DNA from: Limimaricola sp964022235
GTDB lineage: Bacteria; Pseudomonadota; Alphaproteobacteria; Rhodobacterales; Rhodobacteraceae
Assembly (NCBI RefSeq): GCF_964022235.1
Contig: NZ_CAXHZL010000015.1
Coordinates: 32,793 to 96,792, forward strand
Direction of reading: 5' to 3'
DNA: 64,000 bases
In this document: positions 18,291 through 27,296 of the stretch, in pieces
Layout: every line of letters starts with the position of its first letter
Position numbering within the stretch: the stretch's first letter is position 1
The notes under the pieces: model-generated
What the model was told of the DNA's origin: nothing
Seen by the model: the letters and a program-made list of their open reading frames with translations, nothing else
Database searches by the model: none
Position numbers and translations under genes: made by a program

Positions 18291-18441
18291 CCCCGAACGA
18301 GATACGCAAGCGCTGTTCACAGGTTCGGTAATCGTCGCATATCCTTGCGAAACGGGGACAGGGCCGCGACTGCCATGGCCGACTTCGAACCATACGAATT
18401 CACCTAAGCCCCCATTCGGGCACTAGCAGCACAGCTAAGGG

Positions 18442-18456
18442 TTGACGTTACGTCAA
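18442..18456. promoter_or_regulatory. Perfect palindrome TTGACGT-T-ACGTCAA, possible operator
   Basis: A perfect inverted repeat with 7-bp arms and a one-base centre lies about 47 bp upstream of the solute-binding protein start at 18504. This is a typical place for a repressor or activator site controlling the phosphorelay operon. The binding factor is unknown. Confidence 0.5.
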
Positions 18457-18503
18457 AAAGGATGGCGAAATCGGTACTGTTCACGAATGCGTGGAGTCGA
18501 CTG

Positions 18504-19256
18504 ATGATGTTTCTCCGTCCCGTTATCCTCGCCGGCCTTCTACTGTCTTTCCCGGCTCGGGCCGATGAGCATTCAGTCATAGTCACCACGCTCAACTGGC
18601 CGCCCTATGTTTCCGAGGAACTGCCGAAGGGGGGGGCGACGGCCAACGTTGTGCGCCATGCCTTTGCTGCGGTGGGTACGACAATCGAAGTTCGCACCTT
18701 ACCGTGGAAACGGGCGATATCAACGGCGCGGGACACGGAGGGGACAGTTGCCTACTTCCCCGGCTACCATTGTCGGCATGTCGAGGGCTTCACCCCCTCC
18801 GATCCGATCGGGGATGGTCCATTGGGGTTCGTCGAACATGTCGACGCGCCCGTTGGCTGGGAGCGGGTTGACGATATCGGCGAACAGAAGCTGAAGGTCG
18901 GAACAGTTCTCGGATACGCCAATACCGACGAGTTCGACGAGAAGGCCGGGACCGGCTGGATTCATGCCATTCCTGCCGCCGACGATGTCACCAACCTGCG
19001 CAAGCTATCGCTGCAGCGCATCGACATCGCCGTGATCGACAAGTTGGTCTTGGCCTATCTGCTGGCGACCGAGCCTTCGCTCGAAGGGCTGGACGCGGTG
19101 CTGCGCTTCAACCCGCGCCCGCTGGAGCACAAGACGCTCTACCTGTGCTTCAACGACGACGAAACGGGGCGCGCCATGCGCGACCACTTCAACACCGGGC
19201 TCTCACGGCTCGACGTTCCCGCCCTCGTCGAGAGCTACTTCGCGGACGAGTTCTGA
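18504..19256 (+). CDS. Periplasmic solute-binding protein (SBP_bac_3-like), sensor partner of the hybrid kinase
   Basis: A protein of 250 residues with a signal peptide (MMFLRPVILAGLLLSFPARA, then DEHS). The mature part resembles family-3 amino-acid-type binding proteins: VTTLNWPPYVSEELPKGGATANVVRHAFAAVG, WKRAISTARDTEGTVAYFPG and KVGTVLGYANT. ATG 18504 has GGAG upstream; an in-frame ATG at 18462 has poorly spaced signals. No permease or ATPase is linked. Its stop overlaps the hybrid-kinase start by one base (TGATG), which argues for a sensory role like other binding-protein/kinase pairs, presenting a ligand to the kinase's periplasmic domain. The ligand is unknown. Confidence 0.8.
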   Translation: MMFLRPVILAGLLLSFPARADEHSVIVTTLNWPPYVSEELPKGGATANVVRHAFAAVGTTIEVRTLPWKRAISTARDTEGTVAYFPGYHCRHVEGFTPSDPIGDGPLGFVEHVDAPVGWERVDDIGEQKLKVGTVLGYANTDEFDEKAGTGWIHAIPAADDVTNLRKLSLQRIDIAVIDKLVLAYLLATEPSLEGLDAVLRFNPRPLEHKTLYLCFNDDETGRAMRDHFNTGLSRLDVPALVESYFADEF

Positions 19257-22072
19257 TGCTGGGGCAGGCGCGCATGGAAGCCGGTCCCGGCGCACCGATG
19301 CAGGGCCTGCAACGGCTGACCAGCTCGGTGCAGGGCAAGCTTCTGGCATATCTGCTGCCGCTGGTCATGATCTCGACGATCATTGTCTTCGGCCTGTTCG
19401 AATGGAATGCCCGCCGATCGGCTGAGGCGCAGCTCCACGTCAAGCTCGACAAGCTTGCGGAAATCCAGAGCGCAGTCGTGACAGAGGCGTTGTGGAACGT
19501 CGCCGATGAGCAAATTAAGCTGATCCTCGCTGCAGTGATGACCGACGAGGACGTTCTAGCGGTATCGGTTCTCGACGAGCGGGACCGGATCGTCGCCGCG
19601 CTCGGCGCGCCTGATGCCTTTGAGCGCAGCATCTTCACGGCCCGTCGCGATATCCTCTACGACGCGGGAGACCACGACCTGAGGATCGGGACGTTGCGGA
19701 TCGCGCTCTCCGATGCGCGACTGACAGAATTGGCGCGCGAGCGTCTCACTCTCGCCCTGATCCTCGCGGGGATCCTGATGGCGGCCGTCGTGACCGCGAC
19801 GCTCATTGCCAACAGCCGGATCATCGGAAGGCCGCTCTCGTTGCTCATGGCCTCGATCAACCGGGCCTTGTCCAGCGAGCCACGCCGCCGGGTCGACTGG
19901 GACAGCGGTGACGAGATCGGCCGCGTCGTAACGGCCTTCAACGAGATGCAGGCGCGGCAGGACGCCTATGAGACGGAGCTGCGCGCCACCAACGACGATC
20001 TGGAACGCCGGGTGGAAGAGCGCACTGCCGAGCTGGCAGGCGCCGAAGCCACTGCGCAGCAGGCTCGTGGCCAGCTCACCGATGCGATCGGCAGCATCTC
20101 GGAGGGCTTTGCCCTCTTCGACGAAGCCGATCGGCTGGTCGTCGCCAATCGCCGCTACCGCGAGATCATGCTGGGTGACGGCGAAAGCGAACTTCAGACC
20201 GGTCTGTCCTTCGAGGAGCTGCTGCGAAGATCGGCCCGGACGGGCGTCTTTCCGAATGCGCGTCAGGACCCGGAAGATTGGGTCCAGCGCCAGCTTTCTC
20301 GTCATCGCGGCCCCGGCGCGCCCTATGTACAGGAGCTGTCGGGCAATCGCTGGCTGCAGGTCAGCAACCGGCGTACGGCCGAGGGGGGGACGGTCGCCGT
20401 CCATTCCGACATCACCGAAATCAAGCGCATCTCCGACGAGCTGAAACGCGCCAAGGAGGCCGCGGAGGCCGCCAATGAGGCCAAGAGTGCTTTCCTTGCC
20501 ACCATGAGCCACGAGATCCGGACGCCGCTGAACGGCATCATCGGGATGAGCACGCTTCTCGCTGGCACCGATCTCGACGACGACCAACGTGACTTTAGCG
20601 AAACGATCGTCACTGCGGCGGACACGTTGCTGACCATCATCAGCGACATCCTCGATTTCTCTAAGGTCGAGGCCGGCGCACTCGAGTTGGAGCGGACGCC
20701 AATGGATCTCGGCGAAACGATCGAGGCGGCGGTGGAGATCGTCGCGTCCAAGGCCGCCGAGAAAGATATCGAGCTGGCCTGCCGGATCAACCCGGACGTG
20801 CCAGCCGGGATGATCGGCGATCCGGTCCGCCTCAAGCAGATCCTCATGAACCTACTCAACAACGCCGTGAAATTCACCGAGAAGGGCGAGGTCGTGCTGA
20901 CGGTTTCCTCCATGATGCCCGATGCGAGCCAGACGCCGGGCGAGACCGCGCTCTTGATATTCGAGGTGCGCGACACCGGGATCGGCATTCCCGAGGGCCG
21001 GATGAACCGGCTCTTCAAGTCCTTCAGCCAGGTCGATGCCTCGACCACCAGACGCTATGGCGGTACCGGCCTCGGCCTCGTCATCACCAAGCGCCTGGTC
21101 GAGCTGATGGGCGGCGAGATCAGGGTTGCGAGCGAGGTGGGTCGGGGCACGACATTCTCCTTCACCCTGCCAGGCGAAGTGGCCGCCATTCCGGACCGCG
21201 CCAGCCGCGAGAAACAACTGGGCGCGATCCGCGGCACCCGCATCCTCGTTGTCGACGACAACCGTACCAATCGTATCATCCTCTGCGAGAAGTTTCGTGC
21301 ATGGAACCTGGTGCCCCAAGGCTGCGGCGATCCAGAAGAGGCGCTTGAGCTGCTGGTGAAAGGGAGTGAATTCGACATCGTCGTGGTCGACTACAAGATG
21401 CCGAACATGAACGGCTTCGAGTTCACCAGCGCCGTGCGCGAGCGGCTGAAGGGTACGGCTCCACCCATGATCCTCTTCAGTTCGATCTCGCCGATGGAGG
21501 GCCGCTTTCGCGAAGCGGTGGCCGAAATGAATTACGCCGCGGCCCTGACCAAGCCGGCCAAGTCCGACCAGCTGCTTCACGCTCTGGTCCGAACCCTCGC
21601 TCCTGACGAGATGCTGAGCCCACGCGGCACCAGATCGGCGCAGGCCGAGAGTGTCATCAAGGACGATCTGCGGGTGCTGCTGGTCGACGACAATGCCATC
21701 AACCAGAAGGTCGGGCGCAAGATCCTCATGCGCCTCGGCTTCGAGCCGACCGTCGTCGGCAGCGGCGAGGAGGCGATCGATGCCTGCCGCGGCGACGCGT
21801 TCGACATCGTGCTGATGGATATCGAGATGCCGGAGATGGATGGGGTGACGGCGACGCGTAGGATCCGTGAGACATTGCCCGCAGGCGAGACCCCCTACAT
21901 CGTCGCGCTTACCGCCAACGCGATGCATTCCGAGCGCGAAACCTACCTGCGCTCGGGCCTTGACGACTATCTCAGCAAGCCGATCGACGTGGAGGCGCTG
22001 AGCGCCAGCCTCTTTGCGGCCCGGCGGCTGCGCGAGACACGCCTCGGCGGTTTGGAGGCAGCGGACCGATGA
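19256..22072 (+). CDS. Hybrid sensor histidine kinase (PAS, HisKA, HATPase, two receivers)
   Basis: A 938-residue inner-membrane kinase: TM1 about 29-50, periplasmic sensor about 51-164, TM2 about 165-187, HAMP region with coiled coil about 188-262, PAS about 273-390, HisKA with MSHEIRTPLNG (His419), HATPase (NLLNNAVKFTEKG, DTGIGIP, GGTGLGL), receiver 1 with Asp712 (VVVDYKMPNMNG), and receiver 2 with Asp855 (VLMDIEMPEMDG, SKPID). ATG 19256 overlaps the binding-protein stop. A BarA/TorS-like layout lacking its own Hpt domain, which is supplied by the next gene. It probably starts a phosphorelay controlled by the cognate binding protein. Whether both receivers are active is unknown; receiver 1 is more diverged. 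Confidence 0.9.
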   Translation: MLGQARMEAGPGAPMQGLQRLTSSVQGKLLAYLLPLVMISTIIVFGLFEWNARRSAEAQLHVKLDKLAEIQSAVVTEALWNVADEQIKLILAAVMTDEDVLAVSVLDERDRIVAALGAPDAFERSIFTARRDILYDAGDHDLRIGTLRIALSDARLTELARERLTLALILAGILMAAVVTATLIANSRIIGRPLSLLMASINRALSSEPRRRVDWDSGDEIGRVVTAFNEMQARQDAYETELRATNDDLERRVEERTAELAGAEATAQQARGQLTDAIGSISEGFALFDEADRLVVANRRYREIMLGDGESELQTGLSFEELLRRSARTGVFPNARQDPEDWVQRQLSRHRGPGAPYVQELSGNRWLQVSNRRTAEGGTVAVHSDITEIKRISDELKRAKEAAEAANEAKSAFLATMSHEIRTPLNGIIGMSTLLAGTDLDDDQRDFSETIVTAADTLLTIISDILDFSKVEAGALELERTPMDLGETIEAAVEIVASKAAEKDIELACRINPDVPAGMIGDPVRLKQILMNLLNNAVKFTEKGEVVLTVSSMMPDASQTPGETALLIFEVRDTGIGIPEGRMNRLFKSFSQVDASTTRRYGGTGLGLVITKRLVELMGGEIRVASEVGRGTTFSFTLPGEVAAIPDRASREKQLGAIRGTRILVVDDNRTNRIILCEKFRAWNLVPQGCGDPEEALELLVKGSEFDIVVVDYKMPNMNGFEFTSAVRERLKGTAPPMILFSSISPMEGRFREAVAEMNYAAALTKPAKSDQLLHALVRTLAPDEMLSPRGTRSAQAESVIKDDLRVLLVDDNAINQKVGRKILMRLGFEPTVVGSGEEAIDACRGDAFDIVLMDIEMPEMDGVTATRRIRETLPAGETPYIVALTANAMHSERETYLRSGLDDYLSKPIDVEALSASLFAARRLRETRLGGLEAADR

Positions 22073-22428
22073 GAGACGACGTGATCGATCCCTCTGCGTT
22101 GGAAAGACTGCTGGCCGCGATCGGCGGCGACCCCGAGGATCTGGAGGAATTGCTGGGGGACTTCCAGCACGAAGGACCGCGAACCCTGTCGCAAATGCAA
22201 AGCGCCGCCCGCGCGGGCGACCGCGATGCGCTGCGCATCTCGGCTCACAGCCTGAAATCCAACGCGCGCGACTTCGGAGCCGTCGCGCTCGCCACCGCAT
22301 GCGAAGGCACGGAGCATGCCGCCATCACCGACGAGCTCGAGGCACTTCGGATGCGCGTCCACTTGATCGCCACCGAGCTGGACCGGGCTTGCGGCGCCCT
22401 TGCAAAGCTGGCGCAGCGCGATGGATGA
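22069..22428 (+). CDS. Hpt histidine phosphotransfer protein
   Basis: A 119-residue helical protein with the Hpt signature AHSLKSNARDFGA; His60 is the phospho-relay residue. It starts four bases inside the hybrid kinase gene (ATGA overlap) and overlaps the next gene by 8 bp, so the three are translationally coupled. It should carry phosphate from receiver 2 of the kinase to the receiver domains of the transporter fusions. It is free-standing, which lets it serve both fusion proteins. Confidence 0.9.
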   Translation: MRDDVIDPSALERLLAAIGGDPEDLEELLGDFQHEGPRTLSQMQSAARAGDRDALRISAHSLKSNARDFGAVALATACEGTEHAAITDELEALRMRVHLIATELDRACGALAKLAQRDG

Positions 22429-23953
22429 CGCCCCCCTTCACGCGTCCGAGGCAAAGGCGCCCCTAGCACTGATCCTCGTGGTCGATGACAACCCCATCAA
22501 CCGCAAGAAGCTGCGCATTGCGGTGAACAATCTGGGGCACGATGCCGAGCTCGCCGTGGATGGCCGCGAAGCGCTCGAGATGTTGACGGAGCGGGATTTC
22601 GACGCGGTTCTGCTGGACATCGTGATGCCGGAAATGGACGGCTTCGACGTGCTTAGCCGGATGAAGGCGAACCCGTCGACGCGCGACGTGCCGGTCATTG
22701 TGGTTTCCGCCCTTGACGACGAAACCGAGAGTGTCGTGCGTGCCATCGAGCTGGGCGCCGAGGATTTCCTGCCCAAGAGCTTCGACCTGGTGATCCTGAA
22801 GGCGCGGCTCGAGGCATCGCTCTCTCGCAAGCGCTTCCGGGACCAGGAGAAGGAATACTTCGGCCGCATCGAACGGCTGACCGCGGCAGCCGAAAAGCTC
22901 GAACACGGGCGCTTCGACCCTGACAGCTTGGCGCTTGACGACCTGGTCCGACACAACGATCCGCTCGGGCGGCTCGCGGCTGTCTTCCGCGGCATGGCCA
23001 ACGAGATCTACGAACGCGAGCTGAAGCTGCACCGGGCCATCGCAACGCTTCAGGGCGCCTTCCTCGTACTGGCCGTCGGCCTCGTCTGGGGCCTCACCCC
23101 CGCCCTATCGCGCATGGCCGCTGGCCTGGGTTCGAACCCATTGGGGCTCGCTGTCTGGGTCAACGGCATCGCAGCACTGCTCTGCCTCGGCATTGCCTGC
23201 TATCGGCGGTGCCTGCCGCAGTTGAGCTGGAAGGAACTGCGCTTCTTCGTCTACTGGGCGGTCATCGCCGGTATACTGCAACGCATGACTACCTTCGTCG
23301 CTGCTGCCAATGTCGAGGCGGCGATGCTGTCGCTGATCGTGACGTTGCAAGGCTTCATCGTCTTTGCCGTCGCCGCTGTGACCGGCATGGAGAGGGCCAA
23401 CGCGAAGCGCCTCATGGGTCTGCTGGTTGGTCTCAGTGGCGTCTCTCTGGTCCTTTTCACCCGCTTCGACGTCGCGGCTGGCGCGCAGAAAGCTTGGCTT
23501 ATCTTCGCGATGCTCCTGCCGCTTCTCTTTGCCCTGGAGGCGCTGGTGCTCGCGGGCAAACGCCCCTCGCACGTGGACATCTTCGCCTCGGTCGGCTTGA
23601 TGATGGGTCTCTCTGCCGCCTTCCTGGCCCCTGTCGCTTGGGCCACAGATAGCCTCCTGCCGCTCGGTCCGGACATCGGCCGGCTGGAGATGCTGGTCCT
23701 CCTGATGGGCCTCGTGGGCGCCTCCTCTTTGCTTCTAGCTTTCCACCTCGTGGCTACGGCCGGAGCGGTATTCTACAGCCAGAGCGCCTATGCCATGACC
23801 ATCGCGGGCGTCGTCTGGGGCATGCTGCTGCTGGGCGAAGAGCTTTCGCCGCTGGCGTGGCTGGCCTTCGCGACCATCATTCTGGGCATGTATCTCGTGG
23901 AGCCCAAGCGCAACGACGAGGAACTGCTGATCAAGCGGTCCTTCGCCCAGTGA
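22421..23953 (+). CDS. Response-regulator receiver fused to an EamA/DMT transporter (copy A)
   Basis: A 510-residue protein. Residues 18-135 are a complete receiver: VVDDN acidic pair, phospho-acceptor Asp66 (LLDIVMPEMDG), VVSALDD and Lys119 (FLPKS). Residues 138-205 form a charged helical linker with a HAMP-like stretch (HNDPLGRLAAVFRGMANEIYERE). From about 212 come roughly ten membrane spans with EamA/DMT character (LVLAVGLVWGLTPALSRM, TLQGFIVFAVAAV, a late YAMTIAGVVWGMLLLGEELSPLAWLAFATIILGMYLVEP). The order places a phosphorylatable switch on a transporter instead of on an output DNA-binding domain. It is coupled to the Hpt gene and ends 23 bp inside the convergent paralogue. Substrate and direction of transport are unknown. 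Confidence 0.88.
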   Translation: MDDAPLHASEAKAPLALILVVDDNPINRKKLRIAVNNLGHDAELAVDGREALEMLTERDFDAVLLDIVMPEMDGFDVLSRMKANPSTRDVPVIVVSALDDETESVVRAIELGAEDFLPKSFDLVILKARLEASLSRKRFRDQEKEYFGRIERLTAAAEKLEHGRFDPDSLALDDLVRHNDPLGRLAAVFRGMANEIYERELKLHRAIATLQGAFLVLAVGLVWGLTPALSRMAAGLGSNPLGLAVWVNGIAALLCLGIACYRRCLPQLSWKELRFFVYWAVIAGILQRMTTFVAAANVEAAMLSLIVTLQGFIVFAVAAVTGMERANAKRLMGLLVGLSGVSLVLFTRFDVAAGAQKAWLIFAMLLPLLFALEALVLAGKRPSHVDIFASVGLMMGLSAAFLAPVAWATDSLLPLGPDIGRLEMLVLLMGLVGASSLLLAFHLVATAGAVFYSQSAYAMTIAGVVWGMLLLGEELSPLAWLAFATIILGMYLVEPKRNDEELLIKRSFAQ

Positions 23954-25517
23954 CCTCGCCCGCAGGATCCGCATCCATGCGATGCGCGATCGGGATGGTG
24001 ACCGAAAATTCCTTACCGGCCTGACGCGGCTGCACCAGGAAAAAGCCCAAGATCACCATGCCGAGCGCCCCCCAAGCCAGCATGGGCAATTGCTCGCCCA
24101 ACAGGATCATTCCCCACGCAATGCCTGCCAGGGTCTGAACATAAGCCACCTGACCCGCGAAAACCGCCCCAGCCCGCGCCACGATCTCCAGCGACACCGC
24201 GACCGCCAGTCCGATGGCGAGGCCAAAGGCGATGAGCACCATGCCAAGCTGCGGACCGGCGTCCGAGGGGAATACCGGCTCACCGGATGCAAGCCCTATG
24301 ACAACGAGAAGGCCGGCGGCGAGGATCATCATCAGTCCTGCCGCGGCATAGGGGTCGAGGTCCCTCGGCCGCCAGGCCATCACCAGCGTATGGACCGCTA
24401 GTATCGCCGGCAGGCCCAGCGTCGCCAGCGTCCAGCCGAACCCCGCCTCCGTCTCCATGGACCCCTGCGCGACCAGCACCGCTCCCACCGCCGCCAACCC
24501 CAGCCCCAGACCCAGCACCCTACGCCCGCTCGGCCGCTCCAGTGACAACAGCGCCGCAAGCCCGAAGACCATGAAGGATCGGGATGAGGACACGAGGGCG
24601 ATCGTCGTCGCCTCCACCTGCGATGCCACCACGTTCAGCCAGACCCGGTAGAGGCATCCGAAGACCACCGCCGCAACCAAGCAGAAACTCAGGTTCCGGG
24701 CGCACAACTTCGGCACTCTCCCCCGCCAGACCGCGACAGCGAAGCATCCCAGCGCCCCGACAAGGTTGGTCGCGACAGACACTTCGATCGCGCCGCCGCC
24801 CAGCTCCGCAGCAATTCGGCCCAGCGCCGGGGCACCGCCGATCAGCCCGCCCGCGACGATCAGCATGATCACGCCCCAGAGCGTCTTTGCACGCATGTCG
24901 CTGCGCTGCTCGCGCGCATAAAAGACCTCGGTCAGCTGCCCCAGCACCGCTGCCAGCCGGCCCAGCGCGTCGTGTCGCGCAGCCACATGGCCGATCTCGA
25001 GCTCCGCCGGACGGAACGGCCCGGCCTCGATCACCTTCGCGGCCCGGGTCAGGGCTTCGACGTCGCGCAGGTAGTCAAGCTCTCGGTCACGGAAGCGCTT
25101 CTTGGTCAGGGTCGAGCCGAGACGGGCTCGCAGGACCGTCAGATCGTAGCCCTTGGGCAGGAAATCCTCCGCCCCGAGATCGAGCGCCTGCGCGACGCTC
25201 TCGGCCTCCTCCTCGAGCGCCGAGACGACGATCACTGGAATGTCCCGCAGCCTGCCCTGTAGCCCGAGCTGGCGCAGCACCTCGAACCCATCCATGCCGG
25301 GCATGACGATGTCGAGGAAGACCACGTCGATGCCGTCGTCACTCAACCGCTTCAGCGCCTGCGAACCACCTCGTGCTATCTCCACCCCGTGGCCGAGCGC
25401 CGCGATCGTCATGGCAAGCTTGCGTGCGCTCAGCGGATCGTCATCTACTACCAGAACGGAAGCCCTGAAGACCTGTGAAGGACATTCCACCTCGACCCCC
25501 GCAACTCGCACCTGCAA
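23931..25517 (-). CDS. Response-regulator receiver fused to an EamA/DMT transporter (copy B)
   Basis: A 528-residue paralogue of copy A: receiver with VVDDD, Asp69 (FLDIVMPGMDG), VVSALEE and Lys122; linker with RHDALGRLAAVLGQLTEVFYAREQ; then about ten membrane spans (TLWGVIMLIVAGGLIGGAPAL, and a terminal VAYVQTLAGIAWGMILLGEQLPMLAWGALGMVILGFFLVQP). The longest start is TTG 25517; a GTG at 25490 with GGGGG upstream is a good alternative and gives 519 residues. The gene faces copy A and the two coding ends overlap by 23 bp. The copies are clearly diverged, so they may differ in substrate, form a heteromer, or oppose each other. Confidence 0.87.
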   Translation of the reverse strand: MQVRVAGVEVECPSQVFRASVLVVDDDPLSARKLAMTIAALGHGVEIARGGSQALKRLSDDGIDVVFLDIVMPGMDGFEVLRQLGLQGRLRDIPVIVVSALEEEAESVAQALDLGAEDFLPKGYDLTVLRARLGSTLTKKRFRDRELDYLRDVEALTRAAKVIEAGPFRPAELEIGHVAARHDALGRLAAVLGQLTEVFYAREQRSDMRAKTLWGVIMLIVAGGLIGGAPALGRIAAELGGGAIEVSVATNLVGALGCFAVAVWRGRVPKLCARNLSFCLVAAVVFGCLYRVWLNVVASQVEATTIALVSSSRSFMVFGLAALLSLERPSGRRVLGLGLGLAAVGAVLVAQGSMETEAGFGWTLATLGLPAILAVHTLVMAWRPRDLDPYAAAGLMMILAAGLLVVIGLASGEPVFPSDAGPQLGMVLIAFGLAIGLAVAVSLEIVARAGAVFAGQVAYVQTLAGIAWGMILLGEQLPMLAWGALGMVILGFFLVQPRQAGKEFSVTIPIAHRMDADPAGEVTGRRTA

Positions 25518-25858
25518 CCCAAGCGATCATAGCAGAGAATGCCGAAACTTACCTAAGGGAATGAGGCCACCATATTCCGACCTCTAGATTGTCAGCCCCG
25601 GAATGAGGTGGCGCGGATACCGGGAAAGCGTCGCTTTCATGACCCGACCCTTACCGTTTGGCCTGTTATCTCCGGGGACGGGATCGCGGGTTTCTCCGAT
25701 GAAGTGCAGGAACCCAATGCCGGTCAGCGCCCCTCCTCCAGTTGAACCTGCGCGGCGCGATTCTTGGGGGCGGGCCCCCATGGTCTGCCCCCGATGAAGG
25801 GCTCCGCCCATCGGAGTAGACTTGTTCCGTCGCGGGTATCACATTGGTTCTGAATTGC
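25518..25858. other. Intergenic, no gene recognised
   Basis: About 340 bp. Short frames lack family resemblance; a GGGGGCGGGCCCCC-type dyad near 25765 is the only structure noted. It probably holds the promoter of copy B near 25520-25560. Confidence 0.45.
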
Positions 25859-26291
25859 GTGACCATATCGGATCTGCGGCACCTCGTGATTTCGAACCGG
25901 GACTTGCTGTGGGCGATCGCAATCTTTCTGGCTGTCGCGCCGGGTCTTTACTGAGAGGAAATCGCGCTGCGCTTTGCCGTCGCCAGTGGCGTGTTCCCCT
26001 TAGGATTGGTCTTTGGCTGGCTGGGTTGATCGGCGCGGGTGATATTAAACTGATGGCAGCACTGCTATTGCTGACTCGCTCTGTGTCGCTGCCAGATTTC
26101 CAATGCCCTTCGCGGCCATGACCTTGATCAGCGTGATCGCTATCACCGCGCTTCGTTGCGCCCAAATCCCCGGCCTCACGACTTGGCGATCGGTTCAGAT
26201 CGCCCACGCCCTGCCACTCGGCGTGTCCATCTCCTCGTCGGGCCTGATCACGGGTGTCGACATGACGGTTGCGAGCCTGGTCTTTGTCTGA
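25859..26291 (+). pseudogene. Prepilin peptidase (CpaA/TadV, A24 family) remnant
   Basis: From GTG 25859 the frame reads ISNRDLLWAIAIFLAVAPGLY, then TGA. Shifted frames continue LRFAVASGVFPLGLVFGWLGLIGAGDIKLMAALLLL and end HALPLGVSISSSGLITG before TGA at 26291. GAGDIKL is a variant of the GxGDxK/L aspartate motif of A24 prepilin peptidases, and the PxGVxISxxG ending is typical of the CpaA/TadV type. Several frameshifts and a stop make it non-functional. No other Tad pilus genes are present. Confidence 0.6.
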
Positions 26292-26855
26292 CCATATCTT
26301 TTGTAGGCGCGACCTGGCAAAGGAAGCATGAGAAGGCTTCCATGGAAGGCTACGTGGTAGTCAAGACCCTTCGGGATGAACGGGAAGAACGCGAGGTCCG
26401 GTTTCGCCAGATGGACGACGCTTCCCCTCAGCAGGCCGAGCACGGGGTTAGCCGATCTGTTGCAGTGGCAGCAAGGTCCCGAGCCCCCCAACTCGCAACG
26501 AATTCGGCGAGCCTGCCTCGATGCCGAGTGCTGCGCACGGCAGAAATGCTACGAGATGGAGGCTGCGTCGTGTACTGTGGATTTGGTTACTCGAGCCTGC
26601 CACCACTGAAATCTAGGTATATTTTCAGCAGGTTATAGATTCGAATTTCGTTGGCTCGGGTCTGGATGCGGGAGCAGGATGTCAACAATGGTTGCACGTA
26701 GATGCATAAGACACGCTGCCGATTTCAAAGCCCCAGAAGCGAGCGCCGCCGCAGGCCTCCTTGGCGACAACACCGGCAACACTTGGCTAAAAAAAGACTG
26801 GAAAGGCCGGGCGTGGAGAAGAGGCGAAACCGGTGCCTCCGAAGGCGTCGGGCGA
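26292..26855. other. Intergenic with a second tRNA-end-like fragment
   Basis: About 560 bp with no gene recognised. Bases 26663-26680 (TGGATGCGGGAGCAGGAT) match the fragment at 9540 at 17 of 18 positions, in the same orientation. Confidence 0.4.
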
Positions 26856-27296
26856 TCACTCGCCGTAGGGTACCCAGATATTCTTGATCTGCGTGGCGCG
26901 GTGCAGGAAGCCGCGGCCCTGGCCCTCCTTGGCCAGCCAGTCGCGCGCAGCCCCGTCCTCGACCCAGGATTGCTTGAGGTTGCCCGCCGAGGCCTCCTCG
27001 ATCATCCGGCCGCCGTCCTTGGTGCCGAAGTACCAGATGCCTGCCACGTCGTCGTGCTCGGCCAGCGTCTTGGCCATCGCGTCACGCTCGCCCGCGATGA
27101 TGTTGACGACCCCGCCCGGCAGGTCCGAGGTGTCGAACACCTGATAGAGATCGGTCGCGGCCAGCGGATGGGTCTGGCTCGGGATCGCGACCACCGCGTT
27201 TCCCATCGCAATCGCGGGCAGCACGAGACTGACGAAGCCCAAAAGCGGCTGCGCGGTCGGGCAGGCGATGCCCAAGACGCCCAAAGGCTCGTGCAT
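26856..27296 (-). pseudogene. C-terminal fragment of a large aldehyde dehydrogenase family protein
   Basis: The frame reads TTLAMHEPLGVLGIACPTAQPLLGFVSLVLPAIAMGNAVVAIPSQTHPLA, then DLPGGVVNIIAGERDAMAKTLAEHDDVAGIWYFG, ending IKNIWVPYGE. This is the C-terminal, non-catalytic half of a two-module aldehyde dehydrogenase. The same frame is open upstream to about 27375 but is no longer dehydrogenase-like. The catalytic Cys/Glu half is missing. A clean start, MNHQEEKTMTVMVP, in another frame at 27393 suggests an internal deletion with frameshift. It follows the sugar-uptake operon and may once have been its last enzyme. Confidence 0.7.

Larger units (their letters stand above)
17919..18503. other. 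Upstream region of the phosphorelay operon with diverged tandem repeats
   Basis: About 585 bp without a gene. It contains three spaced, diverged repeats and a perfect 15-bp dyad, listed separately. Confidence 0.6.
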
